Part shown: piece by piece, positions 41,918 through 51,358 of the stretch
Layout: every line of letters begins with the position of its first letter
How positions within the stretch are numbered: position 1 is the first letter of the stretch
Origin: an uncultured bacterium
Lineage (GTDB): Bacteria; Bacillota; Clostridia; Lachnospirales; Lachnospiraceae
Reading direction: 5' to 3'
Assembly: GCA_947177425.1 (NCBI GenBank)
Contig: CAMWUN010000008.1
Coordinates: forward strand, 1-64,000
DNA length: 64,000 nt
The notes under the pieces: model-generated
Database searches by the model: none
Seen by the model: the letters and a program-made list of their open reading frames with translations, nothing else
Told to the model about the DNA's origin: nothing
Program-made: the position numbers and the translations under genes

Positions 41918-41926
41918 GAGGGTGTC

Positions 41927-42061
41927 ATGATCAGAAGATATAATGGTAAATCCTGCGAAAATAAAAAGCAGGAAAGGGCAAAGGACAATAAAGCCGCAGT
42001 TAAACCGGAAAGCACCGGGAAGAACACGGATGCAAAGCAGAAAGACGGAGGCGTGCGCTGA
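41927..42061 (+). CDS. 44-residue basic protein
   Basis: ATG 41927 after AGGAGGGTG. Very Lys-rich (MIRRYNGKSCENKKQ), unstructured. Lies between capsid and connector genes; such peptides are often seen in head clusters. Unknown. Confidence 0.45.
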   Translation: MIRRYNGKSCENKKQERAKDNKAAVKPESTGKNTDAKQKDGGVR

Positions 42062-42089
42062 TGCGCATGCCTTCTTTTGGGAGAGAAAT

Positions 42090-42755
42090 ATGAAAGCCAA
42101 AGAGACAATGAAATTAAGCAGTAATGCACTGACCACTCTGAAAGATACGTTAATATTTCTGGGAATGGATCCTGATAGTGAAGAAGTGACAGCATCCGTT
42201 AAAAACAATATTGCCATACTGATTAATGCGGCTTCCGCGTATATAGAAACACAGACGGGAAGGGAATTCGGAAGAAGACAGCGGACGGAAAAGTATACAG
42301 GGACAGGAAGCCAGAAACTTATTCTGAATCATTATCCCATAAAGGAAATAAAACAGATAAGAGATGTGGATTCGGGAGAAGTAATAGAAGCAAATGCCTA
42401 TTATCTGGAAGCAGAAGGAAAAAATGGAATACTGCATAAAGACGATGGATGGCCGGGGAGAGGGTATCCAGGCGGCCTTGCAAATGATGTGAATGCTTTT
42501 AAAAAGAGCATTGAAGTTACATATACGGCAGGGTATATCCTTCCTAAAGACGGTACCTGTAAAGAACCGTCAGACCTTCCCTATGACATCCAGTACGCCG
42601 TGTGGACCATGATACAACAGAAATGGAGTATTTCAGCAAGCGGTGCAGATGGATTGTCAGCTTTCAGCATATCGGATGTTTCATGGACTTTTGACAAGAC
42701 AACAAGCCCGGTTGTGGTGGATGCGGTAAATAAATATATGAGGTGGAGTATTTGA
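42090..42755 (+). CDS. head-tail connector (gp6-like)
   Basis: 221 residues from ATG 42090. It has the gp6/YqbG-type pattern: VKNNIAILINAASAYIETQTGREF, LILNHYPIKEIKQI and late IEVTYTAGY. Forms the adaptor ring under the portal. The end overlaps the next gene. Confidence 0.75.
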   Translation: MKAKETMKLSSNALTTLKDTLIFLGMDPDSEEVTASVKNNIAILINAASAYIETQTGREFGRRQRTEKYTGTGSQKLILNHYPIKEIKQIRDVDSGEVIEANAYYLEAEGKNGILHKDDGWPGRGYPGGLANDVNAFKKSIEVTYTAGYILPKDGTCKEPSDLPYDIQYAVWTMIQQKWSISASGADGLSAFSISDVSWTFDKTTSPVVVDAVNKYMRWSI

Positions 42756-43501
42756 TAATCGAAGATAGTGTGACAGAAGAATTAGACCGCATAGAAAGAA
42801 AATTGAAACGGCTGGGAAAGATGAAAATCACGATAGGCATCCAGGGAGTAGCCGGAAAGAACCAAAAAGGCGAGACTGTAAAGGCAGAGGCGGATATTAT
42901 GACAATTGCCGGGGTTCATGAATTTGGAGCCACAATTAAGGCTAAAAACGTAAAAAACCTTGCCATACCAATAGCTAAAAAGGCAGTTGGAAAAAGCCCG
43001 CTGGATTTTGACGATTTATTTTTTATCCGTTCAAAGGCTGGTTTTATATTCGGATGCATCAGCAAAAAGATTAAATCGGCAAATCCAAGAATCCCCGGCA
43101 AACCAGGCAATAAGAAGCCGCAGAAGAAGAAACCCAAAAACAATACGCAGTTACCGCAGAATGACGATGATATCGAATATCTGTTTATTTTGTTCCCATC
43201 GGTTGAAATACCGGAGAGAAGTTTTATAAGGGCAGGGTATGACAGTAATAAGGACAGAATTGCCGTGACAGTTCAGGAGGCTGTTGATGGCGTGCTCTAT
43301 AGCGGCTGGGATGCTGATACAGCAGTAAACCACGTAGGAATGAAGGTAAGGGACTACATAGTTGAATATATGATGGATGCGTCAAATTTCAAAGCCAAAG
43401 GAAGCATTGTGCAGAGTACATCGAACTGGCCGGACAATCCTTTAGTAGAAACCGGAAGATTAAGAAATTCAATAACTTATGCAATATCAGAGGAAGGATA
43501 A
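42752..43501 (+). CDS. phage virion morphogenesis / HK97 gp10-like protein
   Basis: 249 residues from TTG 42752, chosen for the GAGGTGGAG just before it (GTG 42743 is the alternative). Features IAGVHEFGATI and IPERSFIRAGY are typical of the tail-completion/gp10 group. A Lys/Pro-rich insert (about 110-135) is unusual. Probably joins head and tail. Confidence 0.75.
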   Translation: MIIEDSVTEELDRIERKLKRLGKMKITIGIQGVAGKNQKGETVKAEADIMTIAGVHEFGATIKAKNVKNLAIPIAKKAVGKSPLDFDDLFFIRSKAGFIFGCISKKIKSANPRIPGKPGNKKPQKKKPKNNTQLPQNDDDIEYLFILFPSVEIPERSFIRAGYDSNKDRIAVTVQEAVDGVLYSGWDADTAVNHVGMKVRDYIVEYMMDASNFKAKGSIVQSTSNWPDNPLVETGRLRNSITYAISEEG

Positions 43502-43878
43502 TGATACCATTTTCAAAACTTACAGCACCCACAATACCGGACTGTCTGATGCATAATATGCAGGAAATAAAAATGACAGGCGGTAGTTATGATATGGAAA
43601 ACGGCGGGCAGTGGCGTCCGGGAAAAGAAGAAAGGGAAACGTTTAAAGGCGTAGTGCTGCCAGTAGGCGATAAAGACTTGATATATATTGACGCCGGGGC
43701 CTATACCAAGACCAGCCGGAAAATATATACCAACGGACATAGGTTGCAGATAAATGGCAGAGTATTTGATCCGCAGGATGGAACAACATATGTTGTAAAG
43801 CAGGAACTTGGTTATAATTCCATCCATCCACTTAGAAGGTATCTGGTAGACGGGAAGGAAGGGACGGCACAGAAATGA
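43501..43878 (+). CDS. head-tail joining protein
   Basis: 125 residues, beta-rich, sharing its start base with the previous stop and overlapping the next gene by 4 bp. Position and size suit a head-closure or tail-terminator protein. Confidence 0.55.
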   Translation: MIPFSKLTAPTIPDCLMHNMQEIKMTGGSYDMENGGQWRPGKEERETFKGVVLPVGDKDLIYIDAGAYTKTSRKIYTNGHRLQINGRVFDPQDGTTYVVKQELGYNSIHPLRRYLVDGKEGTAQK

Positions 43879-44405
43879 ATGTAACAGAGGCGAGAAATAT
43901 ACTTGTTAGAGGACTTTATGAATATTTTTCGGAAAGCATACTGATATACAGAAGCGGGCAGGTTAATGAGGAACAGGAGCCGCCTTATATTATTTATTCT
44001 ATCTTATCAGACAATGGGAGCGGACAGGCACCGGGGCATTACAGTGTAAGGAATGCAGGAGAGGATGCGGAAGAAATACGGCAGGAACAGACTTCGGCCA
44101 CGATGTCAGTTATTGTATGCAGTCAGAACCGCCAAGAGGGTGAAGATTATATTTATGGTGAAGATGAAGCGCAGGAGCTGGCTGAAAGATGTAAGGGCTG
44201 GTTCATTCATGACGGATATGATTATTTAAGCGCAAACAATATTGTCATTGCGGATGTGACGGCAATCCAGAACAGGAATACGCTGATGGTAAGTGAGGAG
44301 GCCAATAGAAAAGGATTCGATGTCATGTTCAACTATATGGCCGAAGAAACGCGCAGCATTCCGTCTGTGCACAGAGCAAATACTAAAAGGAAGCAGGAGG
44401 TGTGA
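43875..44405 (+). CDS. neck/tail terminator protein
   Basis: 176 residues. The pattern YIIYSILSDNGSGQAPG and EEANRKGFDVMFNYM matches neck terminator proteins of contractile phages (LIC_12616-type). It would cap the tail tube. It overlaps the previous gene by 4 bp. Confidence 0.65.
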   Translation: MNVTEARNILVRGLYEYFSESILIYRSGQVNEEQEPPYIIYSILSDNGSGQAPGHYSVRNAGEDAEEIRQEQTSATMSVIVCSQNRQEGEDYIYGEDEAQELAERCKGWFIHDGYDYLSANNIVIADVTAIQNRNTLMVSEEANRKGFDVMFNYMAEETRSIPSVHRANTKRKQEV

Positions 44406-44406
44406 T

Positions 44407-45534
44407 ATGAAAGACGTAGTAGTATCGGTCAGGGTAGACGATAAGCCGGAAGTCATGAACGAACTTGAAATACTGCTGGTATCTACGGATGACAGAAAGG
44501 ATTCATCCACGGGTACCGAAGAAAGTGCATCCACAGATACCGAAGAAAGTGTATCCACGGGTACCAAAAGGGCCGCAAAAACATATACGGATTTATCAGA
44601 CATAAAGAACGATTGGGGAGAAAACAGTAAAGTGTATAAAATGGCTTCGGCACTCTTCAATCAGGGGAATGCGCAGCCGGCTCCTGAGAAATTGATTAGA
44701 AAAGTAACCGTGGCAGGGTTTGGGAAAGTAGATACACCGGACGACCTGGTCAAAAAACTGAAAGAATATGCTGAAAAAAATAACGACTGGTACATCTTCC
44801 TCACGGACAGGACAGAGGACGAATACATTATGAAGCTTTCTGAATTTGCGCAAAGTTCAGAACCTGCGGAAGCTGGTCTTGCATCAGGGGAAGAAGACCA
44901 CCGAAAAATATATTTTGCAAAAACCAGCAAAAAAAATATCGCGGACATAAAGGGGAGAAGCGTTATTGTTTATACCGAAAAAGAGGATGAGCATATTGAA
45001 GCGGCATACCTTGGGGCGGTGGCACCCTGGTACCCTAAACATGTCACATGGAAATTTAAAATGCCGCAGGGGCTGACGGTTCCGACACTTACTGCATCAG
45101 AAATAAGTACGCTGGATAAAAATCATATTAATTATGTTTCTGATGAATACAAAAATAATTACATTAAAAACGGCGTATGTGCTGACGGAGAGTGGATTGA
45201 TTCCCTGTTAGGGAACGACTGGATCGCTAAGGATATGCGGAATGAACTGTATAAGGTATTTATGGAAAATGCAGTAATTCCTTATACAGATGATGGATTT
45301 AATCTGATTGGGATGGCTGTATTTCGGACGCTGAACAGGGCTGTACAGTACGGAATCATTGCATCAGACTCTGATTCCGGCACAGGTGTCTACAGGGTTT
45401 CCATACCTGCAAGAAGCACGGCAACCGAAGAGCAGATAAGAAACCGCATTATGCCGGATATAACATGGGAAGCACAGTTGGAGGGCGCTGTCCATGGAAT
45501 CAGGACAAAGGGCGTTCTTAAGGTAAATTTATAG
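44407..45534 (+). CDS. tail sheath protein (DUF3383 type)
   Basis: 375 residues from ATG 44407 (GGAGGTG upstream). Residues near 33-55 are a Ser/Thr/Glu tandem repeat encoded by 24-bp units. The rest fits DUF3383 sheath proteins: TYTDLSDIKNDWGE, VTVAGFGKV, WYIFLTDRTED, AYLGAVAPWYPKHVTWKFK. It makes the contractile sheath, so the phage is a myovirus. Confidence 0.85.
   Translation: MKDVVVSVRVDDKPEVMNELEILLVSTDDRKDSSTGTEESASTDTEESVSTGTKRAAKTYTDLSDIKNDWGENSKVYKMASALFNQGNAQPAPEKLIRKVTVAGFGKVDTPDDLVKKLKEYAEKNNDWYIFLTDRTEDEYIMKLSEFAQSSEPAEAGLASGEEDHRKIYFAKTSKKNIADIKGRSVIVYTEKEDEHIEAAYLGAVAPWYPKHVTWKFKMPQGLTVPTLTASEISTLDKNHINYVSDEYKNNYIKNGVCADGEWIDSLLGNDWIAKDMRNELYKVFMENAVIPYTDDGFNLIGMAVFRTLNRAVQYGIIASDSDSGTGVYRVSIPARSTATEEQIRNRIMPDITWEAQLEGAVHGIRTKGVLKVNL
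44506..44569 (+). repeat. 24-bp coding tandem repeat
   Basis: Units at 44506-44529, 44530-44553 and a partial third, coding STGTEESA, STDTEESV, STGTK within the sheath gene near its N-terminus. Confidence 0.75.
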
Positions 45535-45544
45535 GAGGGCAAGG

Positions 45545-45946
45545 ATGACAGTAACAAATTATGACCCCAAAAAGGTTACAGTGAACGTTGGCGGCAGGAT
45601 CATTACCGGATTTGCAGAGTCAAGCGTAGTTACCGTATCGGCCAGTGAAGACAGGGTAACACCTACGGTAGGGGCGCAGGGGGATGTGGTGTATTCGGAG
45701 AATGCCAACGAATCCGGCACGGTGACAATGTCCCTGCAGACCACATCGGCCTCAATGGCCTATCTGAAAGGGCTGGCAGCAGGCAGAAGGGAAACAGATA
45801 TCCTGATATCTGATGCCAATACAGATACAGCAGAGACGGTCAGCGGCAGCAGATGCCGAGTAACCAGAATACCGGACAGTAAAAAAGAAAAAGCAGCAGG
45901 CTCAGTAGATGTGACGATCTTCGTGCCTAAAATTGAATACAGATGA
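45545..45946 (+). CDS. tail tube protein (DUF3277 type)
   Basis: 133 residues, starting TNYDPKKVTVNVGGRIITGF, with ESGTVTMSLQTTSASM and the end VTIFVPKIEYR, matching the KPP10/DUF3277 tube family. It directly follows the sheath gene as expected. Overlaps the chaperone start (ATGA). Confidence 0.85.
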   Translation: MTVTNYDPKKVTVNVGGRIITGFAESSVVTVSASEDRVTPTVGAQGDVVYSENANESGTVTMSLQTTSASMAYLKGLAAGRRETDILISDANTDTAETVSGSRCRVTRIPDSKKEKAAGSVDVTIFVPKIEYR

Positions 45947-46281
45947 AAAAGATGAAAGCATGGCCGGAAAGACCTAAAGGGTTAAGTGAAAGGAGTTATA
46001 GAAAATATATGGCAAAACAGAAAAAGGCAACAGTCAACGGTACGGAATATACGCTGCAGAGCGTTTCACCGCAGTGGTATATGGAAATTAATGATGAGTG
46101 TGGAATGACAGGAGGAAAGCGGAATACAGCCAAATACATAGATGAGATGTTCAAAAATGTAATAGTGTCACCGCCGGAAGTAAGGAATGAAGGAATAGGA
46201 TATTTTAATCTAAATGACGACATTGATTCCACGGAAAAGCTGTTGAAAGAAATCGAATCCTTTCTTAGGGAGCGAAAATAA
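45943..46281 (+). CDS. tail assembly chaperone, short form
   Basis: 112 residues, overlapping the tube stop. Acidic helical C-terminus (STEKLLKEIESFLRERK). Its position between tube and tape measure is diagnostic for the chaperone pair made by ribosomal frameshift. The second frame continues at 46247-46447. Confidence 0.72.
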   Translation: MKKMKAWPERPKGLSERSYRKYMAKQKKATVNGTEYTLQSVSPQWYMEINDECGMTGGKRNTAKYIDEMFKNVIVSPPEVRNEGIGYFNLNDDIDSTEKLLKEIESFLRERK

Positions 46282-46447
46282 TATTGCCAGGGCGGAAGCA
46301 AAAGCAAGGCGCAACGCTGAATTTTGGGAACTGGTATACGATGGCGCAGGGATTTCCTATACTGAACTGAAAAACATGGATCTTGCGGAGTTTCGGGAAG
46401 CAGCAGAAGCGAAAAAGCAGTTTAATAGCAGGAGGAAAGCTAAATAA
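46247..46447 (+). CDS. tail assembly chaperone, frameshift extension
   Basis: An open frame without a proper start overlaps the end of the short form (frame shifted by +1, or -2). It adds about 65 residues (ARAEAKARRNAEFWELV ... AEAKKQFNSRRKAK). In the overlap the zero frame reads TCC TTT CTT AGG GAG; CTT-AGG allows a +1 slip from CTT to TTA. No ribosome site or normal start codon serves this frame alone, so a fused long form is the best explanation. Confidence 0.6.
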   Translation, partial: KKSNPFLGSENNIARAEAKARRNAEFWELVYDGAGISYTELKNMDLAEFREAAEAKKQFNSRRKAK

Positions 46448-46485
46448 GAGGCTTCCCCCTGCTATTTTTAAAGGCAGGTGATGAT

Positions 46486-48633
46486 ATGCCGGACCAGAGG
46501 AGTCTCACTAATAAAATTGATTTTAAAACAGATGAGGCAATCAATCAGTTAGAAGCGGTCAGGGAATCCTTACAGGAAATAACAGAAGAGACTTATGAAG
46601 CAGAATATGAGATAAGTAAATATGGAAGCGAGGCAGCAGCGGCGGCGGGGGCGGCTGCTTCGGGATTCAAAGGGGCGGCAGATGAAGTACAATCTTTTGG
46701 AAGCGCGGTAGCCAGGAGTGCCGGAAAATCTTTAAAAGAGTATAATTCCCTTCCCAAGGCCATTAAAGCAGGAGTGGGAGGCGGACTGGACTATATACAG
46801 AATAAGACAAACCAGTTTGTAAAAAAGACAATAACAGGGGCAGGAAATATTACAAAAGCGTTTCTGCATCCAGTCCAGACAATAAAGGGGAAACTGGTCG
46901 ATGCGCTTGAGGAGGCCGGAACCCAAACTAAGGATACAGGGCAGAAAGCCAGGGATTCCCAGGACGATTTTGAGAAGATGGGGGATGCCGGAGAAGATGC
47001 AGGAAAAAGCATCAAAGATGCCATTAGCGGCGCAGCGGCCAAACTGGTTGCCCTGAAAGCTGGATTTGAAATTGTAAAAAAGGGCTTTGAGATTATAAAA
47101 AATCTGGGCACCGAACTGATAAATGTAGGGAAGGAAACCCAGACAGTCAATGCACAGTTTAGTGCAGTATTCAGCGGGCAGGAAATAGGCGCATGGGTGG
47201 ATAATTTTTCCGGCGCGGTAAACAGAAGCAGAACAGAAATCAAAAGCTTTTTGGTTTCAAATAAAACATTATATCAGGGGCTGGGTATTACAGGTGAAGC
47301 GGCAGACCAGCTTTCCAAGATAACCACTTCTCTGGCGTATGATATTGGAGCCGCCCTCAAATTGGATGATGCGGAAGCGCTGTCCGCGGTACAGGATTAC
47401 ATAAGCGGAAACGCTGCAGCACTGTCACAATATGGAGTACAGATTGATGATGCCGTCATAAAGCAGTCAGCCCTTGATATGGGGTTCGGAAGCAATATAG
47501 ACAGTCTGAATGAGGCCCAGATGGCGCAGGTGCGCATGAATGCCCTTCTGGAAAACAGTACGTCTATACAAAGGCAGGCGGCAGAAGGTCAGACCGGATA
47601 CGCCAACAATATCAAGAGCCTGAAAGCGGTAATGATGGATTTCGGGGAGAAAGCGGATGAAAAGTTTTCCCCCATATTTGACAAGCTGACAGGCAGTATT
47701 TTAAAGTCATGGCCAAAGATAGAACCGGCCCTGCTTAAGTTTATTGGTTATCTGGGGGATAAAGGAATCGGCGCAGCGCTCCCGGAACTGGTAAATCTGG
47801 CAGCAACGGCACTTCCACCATTCATTGAGATGCTGATGCAGGCAGCCGATGCCGCACAGCCGATAGGGACAGCGCTTCTTTCGCTGGCGACTACAGCGTT
47901 ACCGCCTCTTGTGACAGCGTTGGCACCAGTGGTGGGAATCATAGGGGAACTGGCTGGAACAGTATTACCGCCTCTGGGAGGGATAATTGCAAAAATATCA
48001 GAAACAATAATCCCGCCTTTTGTACAGATATTGGGTACACTGAATAAAACGGTCATAACGCCGCTTATGCCGGTTATATCCCAGATAGCAGACGCAGTTC
48101 TTCCAGCACTGGCAGCAGGCATGCAGGCACTGTCACCACTTCTTGAAGCGGTTTCACCAATTCTGACGGGAATCGGGACTGTGCTTGGGGATATAGTAGG
48201 ATTTCTGGCCAAAGTCGTAGAGTATGCCGCAGGCGGAATCGGAACTGTAATTGAAAAGGTAGCCGGCTTCTTTAACGGAGGAGGAAGTGCAGGAACCAGT
48301 ATTCCGCATAACGCCAGGGGAACAGATAACTTTAAAGGCGGACTGACTTATATTAACGAGCAGGGCGGTGAAATAGCCGTACTGCCGTCAGGAAGCAAAG
48401 TTATTCCAGCCGACAAAAGTGAGAAGATAGCAGAGGGCGTTGGCGGAGAATATATTACGGTACCTGTAACCATAGAACTGAATATTAATGTAAATGGACA
48501 GGCAGATGAAAAACTGATAGAAGAAATCAAAAATATTTCACAGTCCATAGCGGAAAAAGTAAGTAAGGCAGTATATGAAAAAATGGAAGCCAGAAGAATT
48601 GAAAGACAGGCAATACAGGAAGGGCTTACATAG
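46486..48633 (+). CDS. tail tape measure protein
   Basis: 715 residues. Coiled N-terminus (QLEAVRESLQEITEETYEAEYEI, quoted in part), Ala-rich helices, then hydrophobic segments with repeated LPP and ALPPL turns at about 430-560, and a C-terminal NARGTDNFKGGLTYINEQ motif found in many tape measures. It sets tail length; this short size predicts a tail of roughly 100 nm. Confidence 0.9.
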   Translation: MPDQRSLTNKIDFKTDEAINQLEAVRESLQEITEETYEAEYEISKYGSEAAAAAGAAASGFKGAADEVQSFGSAVARSAGKSLKEYNSLPKAIKAGVGGGLDYIQNKTNQFVKKTITGAGNITKAFLHPVQTIKGKLVDALEEAGTQTKDTGQKARDSQDDFEKMGDAGEDAGKSIKDAISGAAAKLVALKAGFEIVKKGFEIIKNLGTELINVGKETQTVNAQFSAVFSGQEIGAWVDNFSGAVNRSRTEIKSFLVSNKTLYQGLGITGEAADQLSKITTSLAYDIGAALKLDDAEALSAVQDYISGNAAALSQYGVQIDDAVIKQSALDMGFGSNIDSLNEAQMAQVRMNALLENSTSIQRQAAEGQTGYANNIKSLKAVMMDFGEKADEKFSPIFDKLTGSILKSWPKIEPALLKFIGYLGDKGIGAALPELVNLAATALPPFIEMLMQAADAAQPIGTALLSLATTALPPLVTALAPVVGIIGELAGTVLPPLGGIIAKISETIIPPFVQILGTLNKTVITPLMPVISQIADAVLPALAAGMQALSPLLEAVSPILTGIGTVLGDIVGFLAKVVEYAAGGIGTVIEKVAGFFNGGGSAGTSIPHNARGTDNFKGGLTYINEQGGEIAVLPSGSKVIPADKSEKIAEGVGGEYITVPVTIELNINVNGQADEKLIEEIKNISQSIAEKVSKAVYEKMEARRIERQAIQEGLT

Positions 48634-48645
48634 GGAGACAGTTAT

Positions 48646-49212
48646 ATGGCTTATGTTTTGGAGGGAAGGAAGTGCGGAACTGTCCGGTTTGAACCGGACA
48701 GCGGCACTATTCAGAAGGAAAGTGCGGCGAAATCCAGTAAGATGACGTCAAACGCTATTGAAACAGGAAGCACGATTGAGGATCATGTATATAGAAATCC
48801 CGAACAGATACAGCTAAATGGTGTAATTATCGGCGGAATGGACGGGTATAACATCCTTAACAGTATGTGGAAACAGAGAGATATAGTAACATACATTGGC
48901 AGGTTAAGGGAGAATAATCTAATCATTACCAATATCAAATTTGATGTAGATAAGAGCAACAGGGACGGGTGTGTTTTTTCAGCCATGCTCCAAAAGGCAA
49001 ACATAGTATCAAGCGCCTATGCAGACATAGGTATTGTCCAGACAATGAGCATGCAGGATGGAGTTACGGGCGTAAAAGCGGAGGGAATGAAAACTACTGT
49101 CCATGCAGGCATAATGAGCAGTGCATATGCGAAGTACACAGAATCTTATAACAGGCAGAGCAATAATGGACCGAACGCGCGGAGAACGGCAAGCTATAAT
49201 GGGTTAGGGTGA
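48646..49212 (+). CDS. Dit-like / baseplate N-terminal-domain protein
   Basis: 188 residues. The ETGSTIEDHVYRNPEQIQLNG stretch is the Dit-like N-terminal domain signature of contractile phages. Follows the tape measure. Probably connects the tube end to the hub. Confidence 0.72.
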   Translation: MAYVLEGRKCGTVRFEPDSGTIQKESAAKSSKMTSNAIETGSTIEDHVYRNPEQIQLNGVIIGGMDGYNILNSMWKQRDIVTYIGRLRENNLIITNIKFDVDKSNRDGCVFSAMLQKANIVSSAYADIGIVQTMSMQDGVTGVKAEGMKTTVHAGIMSSAYAKYTESYNRQSNNGPNARRTASYNGLG

Positions 49213-49217
49213 TGGAT

Positions 49218-49565
49218 ATGACAGATATGGGAAAAAGCTATACAGTGGAATATATTCCGGTCGATGTGGATAAAGTACCATATTCTTTTCAGATTAAACT
49301 TGGAGACAGAACATTTGTATTTACCATAAAGTACAATGAACAGGCGGGAATATTTACAGTAGATTTGAAAATAGCAGCAACGCAGGAAATCCTCTGCTAT
49401 GGGGATCCGGTACTGTTTGGGAGACAGATGTTCAATACCGTTGAGGATGAACGTTACCCACAGCCTGTTATTATTCCATACTGTCTGCATGGTAACGTTG
49501 ATAGGGTTACAAAGGAAAATCTAGGGAAAACAGTACAGCTTTATTTGCATGAAAGGAAAGGCTGA
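49218..49565 (+). CDS. baseplate plug protein
   Basis: 115 residues from ATG 49218, 8 bases after TTAGGG (ATG 49212 possible). The pattern VPYSFQIKLGDRTFVFTIKYN fits the Pam3 gp18/DUF6983 plug family that closes the baseplate hub. Confidence 0.75.
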   Translation: MTDMGKSYTVEYIPVDVDKVPYSFQIKLGDRTFVFTIKYNEQAGIFTVDLKIAATQEILCYGDPVLFGRQMFNTVEDERYPQPVIIPYCLHGNVDRVTKENLGKTVQLYLHERKG

Positions 49566-49567
49566 TT

Positions 49568-50419
49568 ATGGGACTGCTTTTTATACGAAGTGCAACATTA
49601 CAGATAGGGAACAATGTATACAGCATGAATGATGGATTTTATTTTGAGTTTGAGGTGCCTTTTTACGATTCGGAAGAACTGACAACGGTATCTTTTAAAA
49701 TCCATAATCTGAATCAGGAAACAAGAAGGTCTATTAAAAAGAGCCTTCCCATCATACTAAATGCCGGATATGAAGACGATATGGGAGTAATATTCATAGG
49801 AGTGGTCAACAGTGCATCCAGCCAGCTCCAGGACACGGAATGGATTACCGAAATATCTGCCGCCGCCATACTGAATGAATGGCTGAATACGGAGGTAAAT
49901 AAAACCTATATGCCGGGGACGGATGCTGAAAATATCCTCCGGGATCTGCTTAATATATTCGGGGTGGAAGTTGGAAGGTTTGAATTGAAGAAGAACAGGG
50001 AATATCCCAGGGGAAGAGTATGCAGCGGAAAGCTGAAAGATATTTTAAGCCAGATTGTAACAGAAGAATGCGGAAGCAGGATGCTGGTAAGGAACAACCA
50101 GATTATTATAAACGATCCGGGAGCGGCTATATATAACGGGGTATTGCTGACGCCACAGACAGGGCTGCTGATATCAGAGGGAGATAACAGTGAAGTATTG
50201 GTTGCGACTCCTGATGAAATACAGACATCAAAAGAAGAAAAAGATGAAAAGGGAGAAACGAAGAAAAAAAGGTGCCTGTTAAACCACAGGATTGGAGCGG
50301 GCGATTTTGTACAGATACAGTCAAAAGCGGAAAACGGCATATATAAAGTAATAAGTGGGTGCCACAAGGGAACGCCAGACGGCGAATGGATCACAGAGAT
50401 TGAAGTTAAACCGGCATGA
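49568..50419 (+). CDS. baseplate hub protein
   Basis: 283 residues with hub/late-control-D-like strands (FEFEVPFYDSEELTTVSFKI, GVIFIGVVNSAS) and a Lys/Glu-rich insert at about 217-238. Position between plug and spike supports the call. Confidence 0.72.
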   Translation: MGLLFIRSATLQIGNNVYSMNDGFYFEFEVPFYDSEELTTVSFKIHNLNQETRRSIKKSLPIILNAGYEDDMGVIFIGVVNSASSQLQDTEWITEISAAAILNEWLNTEVNKTYMPGTDAENILRDLLNIFGVEVGRFELKKNREYPRGRVCSGKLKDILSQIVTEECGSRMLVRNNQIIINDPGAAIYNGVLLTPQTGLLISEGDNSEVLVATPDEIQTSKEEKDEKGETKKKRCLLNHRIGAGDFVQIQSKAENGIYKVISGCHKGTPDGEWITEIEVKPA

Positions 50420-50435
50420 TTATAGGAGAATATGG

Positions 50436-50966
50436 ATGAAAAAGTCAAACCAGTACTCTTTAAACCAGTCACAGCAGAGGAAAATGGCAGAGCAGATACA
50501 TGTTGCCGATATGGTTGAGGTCATTTCCTTTTACCCGGAAGATATGACAGTGGACGTCAAGCCGCTTGTCATGGGAATTAAAGAAGAATGTTTTATATCC
50601 AGACCCCCGGTAATGAAAGTTCCGGCAGCGACGTTAAGCGGTAATGGTATATTTATCAGGCCATGGTACCGGGAAGGGGACATAGGAATTATTGTTTATC
50701 TGGATTATGACACAGACAACGTTTTTGCATCGGGAGCGGAGTCTGAACCGCTTACGACAGGGTGCCATACAGGAAAAGACGGCGTATTTATCGGCGGAAC
50801 TATCTGCGGAAGTGCACCGCCGGAAAGCTTTCCGCCTGATTCCCTGGTAATGGGAACGGAAGATAATTATATATCATTTGGCGGGGAGGGAATACAAATA
50901 CATGGGAAAGTGGAAATTGAAGGTGAGTTGAAAGTTAATGGGAAATCTGTATTGACCAAGGGGTGA
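50436..50966 (+). CDS. Gp138-type membrane-puncturing spike
   Basis: 176 residues from ATG 50436 (TAGGAG upstream). OB-fold N-terminal half (VADMVEVISFYPEDMTVDVKPL, RPWYREGDIGIIVYLDYD, given in part) and a short beta-helical end (ISFGGEGIQIHGKVEIEGE). Forms the needle tip of the contractile tail. Confidence 0.82.
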   Translation: MKKSNQYSLNQSQQRKMAEQIHVADMVEVISFYPEDMTVDVKPLVMGIKEECFISRPPVMKVPAATLSGNGIFIRPWYREGDIGIIVYLDYDTDNVFASGAESEPLTTGCHTGKDGVFIGGTICGSAPPESFPPDSLVMGTEDNYISFGGEGIQIHGKVEIEGELKVNGKSVLTKG

Positions 50967-51358
50967 TGTATTTGGAAAATGTGACATTGAAAGTCAGCGA
51001 AGAAACCAATGATTTGGTTTTTGATGATAATGGAATATTAATGACAGTAGAAGGAAGCGGAACAACCGCGCAAAACGTCAGGATGACGCTCACGGCATGG
51101 AAAGGGGATTTCCCGCTTGTAGAGGAACATGGGACGGACTATAAGAGAATATTCAATGAAAACTGTATGGAGGATGAACGGGAAGAGGTATTAAGGGAAG
51201 CCATACTGCAGGAAGAGAATGTAAAACAGATAGAGAAAATCCAGATAATAAATGATGAAAAACGAAGCATATCAGTATTGTTTGCCGGAATCTTGAAAGA
51301 CGGTGGTAAAATCGGCATGGAGGTGGAAAAAACATGGCAGGGGAAGAGTGGGGGCTGA
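50966..51358 (+). CDS. baseplate wedge protein (gp25/DUF2634-like)
   Basis: 130 residues; start may be ATG 50966 or TTG 50972. LVFDDNGILMTVEGSGTTAQNV then LTAWKGDFPLVEEHGTDY is the gp25-like signature (parts quoted). Links sheath to baseplate. Overlaps the J protein gene by 25 bp. Confidence 0.75.
   Translation: MYLENVTLKVSEETNDLVFDDNGILMTVEGSGTTAQNVRMTLTAWKGDFPLVEEHGTDYKRIFNENCMEDEREEVLREAILQEENVKQIEKIQIINDEKRSISVLFAGILKDGGKIGMEVEKTWQGKSGG

Noticed and set aside
41266-42195. 309-codon minus-strand open frame across capsid genes
   Set aside because: Complement of the major capsid and neighbouring head genes; antisense shadow.
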